Shown here: positions 57,005 to 64,000 of the stretch, piece by piece | Position numbering within the stretch: the first letter of the stretch is position 1 | How the letters are laid out: each line of letters starts with the position of its first letter | NCBI RefSeq assembly: GCF_030272615.1 | Contig: NC_081415.1 | Location: 230,042,803-230,106,802, forward strand | Reading direction: 5' to 3' | Source: Cryptomeria japonica | Taxonomy: Eukaryota; Streptophyta; Pinopsida; Cupressales; Cupressaceae | DNA: 64,000 nucleotides | The notes under the pieces: generated by a model | Told to the model about the DNA's origin: nothing | The model's database searches: none | Seen by the model: only the letters and a program-made list of their open reading frames with translations | Program-made: the position numbers and the translations under genes

Positions 57005-58255
57005 TGCTAGTTGCCCGAGAGAGATTATGACTAACATCTATGTTACCGGGTCCTTCCCTTGCACCCCTCGGATCTTGGTCTGGTTCTTATTGGATTTTGC
57101 TCCTGGTCCGGTCCTCTGTGGGTTTGGCTAAGGTCCTGCCTACAGCCTATGGGTTCTACCGTGAACCCAAGCCAAATTTTACCTCCAGATGTGTCCAGTC
57201 AGTGAATTTGAATGTTCTTTAGATTGTTTTTGTTTTTTTTCTCTCTTTGTATTGTAAGGTATCCATCTACAGCAATGATAAAAATATTGTTAAAACCATG
57301 GCATCAAGGAATAATCACTGGGTTTCTATGCTTGAAACAAAATGGAAGCTCTAATATAAATCATAAACCCTTGCATATTCAATTCTCAATCTGTAATGTT
57401 ATCAAATTTATAACTATGCATAAATCATGTTTATCATTGTTAATAACAATGGATTGTGTTTGCAAGAGTATCAAATAACTGCCTTCAATACTCTATCAAG
57501 TGTGTAGGGGCAGTGATCTATAGATAATAGTGAGAAAGGATTAGAACCATGTTAAAATCTTAGGGCCAGTTCATTACTTTAAGAATACCTTAAGTCTTAT
57601 TCAAATTCTTGACACTTCAAGGTCCTATAAACTCAAAAAGAAGCAATATTAATATGTGTAAATACCTTGTGATCAGCACCAAACAAAGACAATGTACAGA
57701 TAAGCCATCAAGAGAGTCATAGTAAACTTCAAATGATAGTGGTATCAAAAGAGAGATCATAGTGTTCTATGAAGAGTATCCTATGTATCACAGTGTTAGA
57801 AGAGCCATGGATATGACAGTCATCAAGTTGTTATCTATGAAATGTCATTCATAGTCTATTGAGACTACAGTCTGTAGAGCTTATAATCACAAATGATTGT
57901 CATGTCAAATGACCTACAAGAAGATAAGTCATCTAATATGGATGATGATGATATTTGATCAAATGATAAACGATGGCTGACTGTTGACACCTGACATTAT
58001 TATTTTTGAACTTTAAAGTTTAATATCATGACATTAGAGTTTGACTAATACTTGACTATTAATATGGTGGTATATTTTGTTATGTTATTTGACTATAAAT
58101 ATGGTGGTGTATTTTGAACATAATTACTGCTGCATATATGTATGTATTTCTGATTTTATATTCTTTTGTATGGATGAACCCAAAACAAACCCAAACCCCC
58201 AAAACATTTTGCCCAAACCCGCAAACCAAACCCTCAACCCCAAACCCGAGCCTAA
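57005..58255. mobile_element. Unidentified insertion within element K pol
   Basis: About 1.25 kb separating the RT palm (58256 on) from the connection domain (below 57004). It has a C-rich CCCAAACC-type simple stretch at one end (58178-58255) and G/T-rich sequence near the other (57040-57150). No ORF, LTR ends or target duplication recognised. Confidence 0.4.
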
Positions 58256-58790
58256 ACTGGATCCGGCATCTTAGATTAACATCAATCTTACTAGGATTGA
58301 CCTTATTACCTTAGATACTTTCCTTCAGTAATTGCAGAAATAGATTTCTTTGGATTCAAGGAAATACCATGAAAACTACATCTCTCAAATATGCTTGCTA
58401 GGTGTTAGAAATGATCGTTATGTCTCTTTGAGAAAACTATAAGATCTTCCAAATAAACTACAATTATCTTACATTTGAAGTCATCAAATGCCAAATTCAT
58501 TGCTTGTTAAAAGATAGCACGTGTTGATGAGACTCAACAAAAGCCGCTTGTAAGCAAACCTATCCCATGGAGTAGTGAATGCTATCTAGTATTGATTTTC
58601 AGTTGCAACTGCAATCTGATTGTATCTTGAATATATATCCAATAATGACATCTTTAAACTTATCACTGTTTGAAGAGTATGATCCATGAATGGAAAAGGA
58701 TAATTATCCTTAGGGAAGCTTGAGTCAAATTTTGGAAATCAACAGAAATATTATTTTTAAGTTGGGCCCAATAATGTTTTTCAAAAGGGC
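58256..58790 (-). pseudogene. Element K: reverse transcriptase palm
   Basis: Blocks in minus-strand order: V-D-F-Q-N-L-T-Q-A-S, D-N-Y-P-F-P-F-M-D-H, S-L-L-D-I-Y-S-R-Y-N-Q, F-T-T-P-W, V-V-Y-L-E-D-L-I-V-F-S-K (Y-L-D-D box with Glu for the first Asp), and I-S-L-N-P-K-K-S. One frameshift near 58710 and several stops. The catalytic box substitution alone would inactivate it. Confidence 0.8.
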
Positions 58791-61285
58791 AACTTTATTA
58801 TTATTGAGCTTATGTAATATTTTATTTTAGAAGTATTTTTTAAACATTTGATGTAATATTTCATTTAAAAAACATTTTTAAATATTTGGAAGGAAAAGTG
58901 AATTCAATATGTTATTAAAAAAGTGTTTTTTAACAATTGGAAGGAAAGTAAATTCAAATGGAGGGACCAAAAAGGTAATTGTAAAAGAAAGTAATTTTCT
59001 CAAATCAAATCATCCATTTTGTCATTTTGTCATTTTGTTATTTTGTCATTCCTTCCATTTTAGAAATTGAAGTATTCAAAAGACACAAAATCCATTATGT
59101 AGGAGATCCGACGGACAAAAACCCTCTTGGCTTCCAAATTTGTATTTGAGGGAAAAAATTGTCCCTGAGGGATCACATTTGTGTTGATTTGTCAAAGATT
59201 GAGGATTTAACTCTCAAGGATTGGATCAATTAAGTATTTTCAAGAAAATCTAGAAGATATCATCCTAGTTGAAAAACTCGAACTCGGCAATGACTAGGCC
59301 AGCCCCAAATTTTTAAAAACTAGGGACTCCCAAAAAACTTGGAAAAAATTGGCAACAACTCGGCAAATATATCGAACATTTGAAAATATATAATTTCTTA
59401 AAATATTCTTGAAAAACACAATGTATGCCAAATTGTTATATTATTGTTATATTAAAATTATATAACGTCTCAATATTAATACATACTCTTGTTATATTAA
59501 TTTCTATAACAATTTAACATTATAATAATTGATGCGTGCCCTTAATATTAATTGTAATCGATTAACTCGTTGTTACATATATATAACACATTAATATTAA
59601 GGGTTAAGGCGATTGTTAAGTCTAAATGTTGTACTAATCGCCTTATATTAATACGCGATTAATACAACAGTGTGCCTTACATGGTATTATAAAACCCTTG
59701 ATCGCTCGACCTGTGCTCTTACTCAATCGCTTGTCATGTGCCAAACAAAGGCCGGAATGAATCTGAATCAATGTTATTTTTAAACTACAACACTAAAATC
59801 GTCGATTTACCGGAAATGTAGAAAATTTGGTGTTTGCTCACGAGCCCTTTTACTGTGCGTCGAGCCCTTTTTTTCATTTTCACGTCAACACATAATGTCT
59901 CTGTTGTGGCTTGAAACGCCCAAAAATGGGTAAAAAAAATTAGGCTTTTTGGATAGGTAATAGCTTTTCCTTTTAGGTGGCGATTTTACGCTGTTTTTCT
60001 GCGATTTTCCACGATTTTAACCTCAAAGGATCGCCGTAAGTTTTAGAATAACTCTGCCGCGAGTTATTTGGCAAGTGACTCGCGCTCAAAAATAACGCGC
60101 GAATACTCGCGAGTTATTTGGCAAGTGACTCGCGCTCAAAAATGACGCGCGAATACTCGCGAGTCTACAAAAGAATCGCAGAGTTTTTCAAAATTGTTGT
60201 TGATCATGAGTCATATCATCATATTATCAATATTTTCCAAGCTTTGGAGGTATCTAATGCTGCACACAAATTTAAGACTGTTGTCATCATCATTTCCAAC
60301 CACTACATTTCACCATTTGCAGTTGTACAAATGGTTTAAGTCATAGGGTTGATGAATTTTAAGTGTTTCAGGAATCATGTGCTATTGGTTGCTACTACTT
60401 AAGCATTTTTTGTCATTGTATTGTTGCTTCCAGCCACCATACTAATCCTCCTTGCTCTTGTACAAGTCATTTAAGTCATATAAATTGCTTATTTTTGGGA
60501 GTTTCAGGTGTTAATCTGTTGTACAAACATTTGTTGATTATTGGAGGGTTTCAAGCTTTCAAGCATTACTCATTGTTTCAAGGGTTGTAGTACCACTTGC
60601 ATTATAGCCACCAGCTATCACCACAAGTGCTTGCACCATTTCAATCATTTTTTTATTACATGTTTTCCAACCTTATTTGAGCTAAACAACATTTTTTGCA
60701 TTGTGAATCAATCACAATCAAAAGTTGTAAGGTGAATATTTCATGATTTTCACTGGAAATAAATAAATAAACTGGGGTGCAAAGTCATAGATCTGATTTG
60801 GATGATTTTAGGAGGTTTTGGGGTCACTGTAATTTGTATATTTGCTTAAAAAATTATTAAATTAGGTGCCATAATTGCTGAACCAGTTATCGCTACTGTT
60901 TGTGATTTAAATGATGTTTATATTGGCTGAAGCCTAAAACCATTGGCCATTGGCATTAATTTATTGTATCTGTCCATGACCAATTGTGAAGCATGTATGA
61001 GCATTTCATAATTTTCCTCAGTTGCTATATGTCAAATCTGCTATAATATTTGTCATATTTTCATCATGTAAGGTTTCTAGGTTCGTACCAGCCATAAATA
61101 ATTCAGAACTGCTGTATAATTGATTATTTTGGGATTTGGAGAGTTTCTAAATTCAAATCAGCATTAAAGATTGTTGATCAACATTTCTTCATTTGGGTTT
61201 GGCATCTATATTTTGCATTCTTCAGCATTTCAGCTTGCACACAAATAGGAAAATTGCATATTTCCTAAGGTTGTCTAACTAGGGA
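58791..61285. mobile_element. Unidentified 2.5-kb insertion within element K RT
   Basis: Lies between the RT N-terminal block at 61286-61450 and the palm at 58790. AT-rich with a CATTTTGT simple repeat (59020-59052) and a CpG-rich duplication at 60059-60158. No ORF or LTR ends recognised; borders approximate. Confidence 0.45.
60059..60158. repeat. 50-bp CpG-rich direct duplication with palindromes
   Basis: GAGTTATTTGGCAAGTGACT occurs at 60061 and 60111. Each unit contains GACTCGCGC and ACGCGCG, and each junction forms the perfect palindrome ACTCGCGAGT. CpG density here is far above the surrounding AT-rich DNA. Confidence 0.9.
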
Positions 61286-61450
61286 CATTATCACAAATCT
61301 TAATACCTCCATTCTTCTTGCAAATAGGAATAGTATTAGATAACCATGTGGAATGGTGTATTGGATATATGATCTTCACTGCCAACATCTTAGGAATCTA
61401 TACACAAATAGTTCCTTATACACACAATTGTAGTGTTGTCACTTCTGCTC
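61286..61450 (-). pseudogene. Element K: RT N-terminal block
   Basis: Minus strand reads H-H-S-T-W-L-S-N-T-I-P-I-C-K-K-N-G-G-I-K-I-C-D-N, the conserved start of Tat reverse transcriptases. It ends where V-D-F is expected, and that motif is found at 58740 across the insertion. Confidence 0.75.
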
Positions 61451-61989
61451 GAAAGGGTTGACTTTTGTTTTAAGAGGAATTATTTTAGACAACTAATTTG
61501 GAATGAAAATTTTTAAATCTTCATAGGACCATGCAAACACATCTTTTTATTGTTGAAAAAGAGTTCTGAACTTTTTTCTTTTTAAAAGATACAACACTTG
61601 CCCAAATTGACCAGTCAGGGCTCCTCATCAGCAATGACTTGATCCTATTTGATGTCTTTGATTGAGAACTAATTTGGTCTTCAATATAGGTCGTTTCTAT
61701 AAAAAGTGTTCTTAAATGACATTTGGAATTTTATTGCATTTCAACTAAATAATTCCAAATTCAGCATTTAACCTAATCTTCCTAAACTGATTCTCGGTAA
61801 GGAGAGGAACGAACTTCAAAGAATAAGCTGGTCAAGTGATTGTTAGCTTCTACGGAATTAACAACATGAAAATCATCATTGAAAACTTCCTGATTCTCTA
61901 AATTTTATGGTACTATTGGCCAATAGATCAACTCAATTGTGAATGTGTTCTAGGAAAAAATATGAATGTGGCATGAGAGAAGAAGCTAT
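61451..61989 (-). other. Element K: aRNH-RT linker
   Basis: Decayed linker in short frames, comparable in position and length to 1831-2106 of element A. No further motif. Confidence 0.35.
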
Positions 61990-62393
61990 AATAGCAAGAG
62001 CATCAACTTTTTGTTCCCTGTACATTGAATGTATTCAATAGAAAAGGCATCAAACCATTCTATTGCATCCCAAACTTGACATTTTAAATGCTAAAGGCGA
62101 TCCATCTTCACTTGACATTGCTCCTTTATTTGCTTGATAATCAATTCTGCATCTCTGTTGACTTTCAACAAATGGATTTTCATGTCGTGAGTGTTCTTAA
62201 GTCCTAACAGAAACACCTCATAGTCTGAAGTTTTATTGGTACAATCAAATTGTAAACAGTAAGCAAAAGGCCATAACTTACCTTTCTGTGATATCAGAAC
62301 AACTCTAACTCCATGACTTGTTATAGACAACTCTGTCAAACTACATACTCCATAACCTTTATTCTTCTTCTTGATTTTCTTCAAAACAAACAA
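61990..62393 (-). pseudogene. Element K: archaeal/plant-type RNase H before RT
   Basis: V-V-L-I-S-Q-K-G, D-C-T-N-K-T-S-D-Y-E-V-F-L-L-G-L, V-N-R-D-A-E-L-I-I, then V-W-D-A-I-E-W-F-D-A-F-S-I-E after a stop. This parallels V-W-D-I-I-E-Y-F-N-A-F-S-I-D of element A. The Glu and central Asp are kept; the N-terminal strand with the first Asp is not seen. It sits upstream of the RT, as in element A. Confidence 0.75.
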
Positions 62394-62559
62394 TAGTTTT
62401 TTAACTAACTACTTCTTCAGCTACTATCATATAAGTGCTAGGACCCATTTTTCAACAATAATTTCAGCTTTAGGATCCTTTGACTTCATGATTATGAAGT
62501 GACTTTTGTTCTATCTCCAACTTGATTTTTTCTGTCTTTGACCAAAATGGTTATCGATG

Positions 62560-62720
62560 ACCAATCCAACTGGATTCTTAACCTAAATCTTTGCAAAATT
62601 TGGGGCTTGGCAGCATTTCATAACAAGGTGGTATATCTGCTACTAATACAGTCATCATGTTGTACTTATCTATAGTAACTTAGTAACGAATCAACTGAAC
62701 TCTTGACAAGAGGCATGATA
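62560..62720 (-). pseudogene. Element K: protease C-terminal remnant
   Basis: V-L-V-A-D-I-P-P-C-Y-E-M-L-P-S matches the D-T-K-P-H-Y-G-M-L-L-S block of element A protease. The catalytic part was not found. Confidence 0.5.
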
Positions 62721-62810
62721 GAATCTTTTCGCATTTTCTTAGAATTGGTCATGTTATAACTCAATAGCATGCTATCGGGCCTCTTCTAATTCAATGCCAC
62801 ATTCACCTTT

Positions 62811-63706
62811 TTTCATTTTCCCAAAAGTGATCATGTTATCCTCTAACTTAATAGCATGCTGCTAGGCCTCTTCTAATTCAGTGCCATGTCTTAATTTGAG
62901 AAAGAAAACAATTCGGGATGGAAATGCATTTATAAAGCTGCTCAAAAGGATTTTAGGAAATGGATTTAGAGAGACAAGTATTTCTGTTACAAGACAATTA
63001 AATATAGAAAAATATTCTCTCATAGGTTCATTATCCTCCATCTTCGAATTTGAGAGTTGGGAAAACAAAATATAGCTACCTTCTGCTGGCTTGAATCTTG
63101 CAACAAACTTTTTTCTCATAGCCACCCAACTAGGAATAAATGAGATTCAAGATGTAGGAACCAATCTGTTGCATTTCCTACTAATTATGATGGATGGACA
63201 TTGTTCCTTTTGGAGGAGGTTGATACTATTGTGTGGGTTGAGCTTGTTGTGGCATCTAATTTTTCATGATTATAACATCATTCACCACCGTAGTTGAACT
63301 CTTGACAAAAGCCCTAATGGAATATTTTTTTCATTTTCCCAAAAGTGATCATGTTATCCTCTAACTTAATAGCATGCTGCTAGGCCTCTTCTAATTCAGT
63401 GCCATGTCTTAATTTGAGAAAGAAAACAATTCGGGTTGGAAATGCATTTATAAAGCTGCTCAAAAGGATTTTAGGAAATGGATTTAGAGAGACAAGTATT
63501 TCTGTTACAAGACGATTAAATATAGAAAAAAATTCTCTCATAGGTTCATTATCCTCTATCTTCGAATTTGAGAGTTGAGCAAACAAAATATAGCTACCTT
63601 CTGCTGGCTTGAATCTTGCAATGAACTTTTTTCTCATAGCCACCCAACTAGGAATAAATGAGATTCAAGATGTAGGAACCAATCTGTTGCATTTCCTACT
63701 AATTAT
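62811..63706. repeat. Segmental tandem duplication of gag, period about 518 bp
   Basis: 62811-63189 and 63329-63706 are nearly identical (about nine differences by eye in 375 bases), separated by 139 bp of unique sequence. A shorter related piece (AATAGCATGCT...CTTCTAATTC) also occurs at 62763. Each large copy encodes the same 87-codon gag segment, so this is a recent duplication within a dead element. Confidence 0.92.
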
Positions 63707-63987
63707 TCCAAAACAAATGCATTGCAACATCTCCATGTGCTACACCCAATAACACACACCATTGTGAAAGTTGATATACGCTCATCTAGGTGTTGATTTC
63801 CATTACCATGTAACTTCAGAAAATGTTTCTTTGATCTTGTAGGAAGAGCTTCATTTCCTTCAACAAGCATAAGAAGGCCAATATTGTTTCCCCATGGGAG
63901 TGGAGGAGCATGCCTATCGTTCCAATTTCCACCATTTCTACCATTGTTGTTGCCATCATTATCATCATTATCATTATTATCATCCAT
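62862..63987 (-). pseudogene. Element K: gag, 5' part truncated by window edge
   Basis: The 94-codon frame at 63987-63703 starts in an Asn/Asp-rich run and leads to H-F-L-K-L-H-G-N-G-N-Q-H-L-D-E-R-I, the opening of a Tat-type capsid domain. After a shift it reads L-V-G-N-A-T-D-W-F near 63690. The two 87-codon frames (63643-63380 and 63125-62862) contain F-S-I-F-N-R-L-V-T-E-I and N-A-F-P-S/T-R-I-V-F-F-L-K-L, the later part of the capsid. The second copy is the duplication. Element K continues beyond 64000. Confidence 0.7.
63952..63985. repeat. ATC/ATT trinucleotide run
   Basis: Imperfect CATTATCATCATTATCATTA-type run; on the minus strand it encodes the Asn/Asp stretch at the apparent gag start. 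Confidence 0.85.
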
Positions 63988-64000
63988 TGTTTGAAGTGGT

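Noticed and set aside
58178-58255. Telomere-like CCCAAACC/AACCC stretch
   Set aside because: It is irregular and short and does not match the plant telomere unit in tandem.

Overview
The window reads as plant nuclear repeat DNA, most likely from a conifer. No intact host gene is visible. Nearly all recognisable coding sequence comes from decayed LTR retrotransposons: Ty3/gypsy of the Tat/Ogre type and of the chromovirus type, plus Ty1/copia-like pieces. Many elements are nested, LTRs are long (0.8 to 4 kb), and introns, UTR-like DNA and simple repeats fill the gaps. The conifer assignment is an inference from this texture; no marker gene proves it.

Layout. (1) 1-4850, plus strand: element A, a Tat-like polyprotein in the order zinc knuckle, protease, archaeal-type RNase H, reverse transcriptase, Ty3-type RNase H, integrase. 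It has about 17 in-frame stops but only one frameshift. (2) 5321-6440: seven copies of a hairpin-forming repeat. (3) 6741-11147, plus: a very long unrecognised ORF (about 1,190 codons) with a coiled-coil C-terminus, split by a solo LTR (10015-10824) flanked by the 5-bp duplication CAAGC. (4) 11.9-19.4 kb, minus: element B, an Ogre/Tat-like gag-protease-G-patch remnant with a tRNA-Lys-type primer-binding site and a 1,094-bp LTR, inserted in the outer LTR of the next element. (5) 19.4-26.3 kb, minus: element C, a copia-like element with a gag and a second ORF but no pol, split by a 1,678-bp solo LTR. (6) 26.4-27.2 kb, plus: element D, a copia gag-protease fragment. (7) 27.95-38.8 kb, minus: element E, a chromovirus whose reverse transcriptase is split by element F (30283-37928, plus), a two-LTR element with gag and protease only. 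(8) 40.15-48.07 kb, minus: gene G, a second giant accessory ORF with the same overall plan as the one at 6741, split by a 4,013-bp solo LTR (H, duplication CGTAG) that carries about 15 perfect or near-perfect hairpins. (9) 48.3-53 kb: LTR-like DNA holding element J (49435-51590, minus), two 0.9-kb LTRs around only 361 bp of interior, and a 75-bp tandem repeat. (10) 55.4-64 kb, minus: element K, a Tat-like element with the same protease-archaeal RNase H-RT order as A, broken by two insertions and several internal duplications, running off the right edge.

How the parts relate. Autonomous-type pol genes (A, E, K) are all broken. Three other elements (C, F, J) were probably mobilised in trans, because they keep LTRs and priming signals but lack a polymerase. 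The strongest unexplained signals are the two giant accessory ORFs and the two independent hairpin arrays. All coordinates and reading frames come from inspection by eye; no database search was run.
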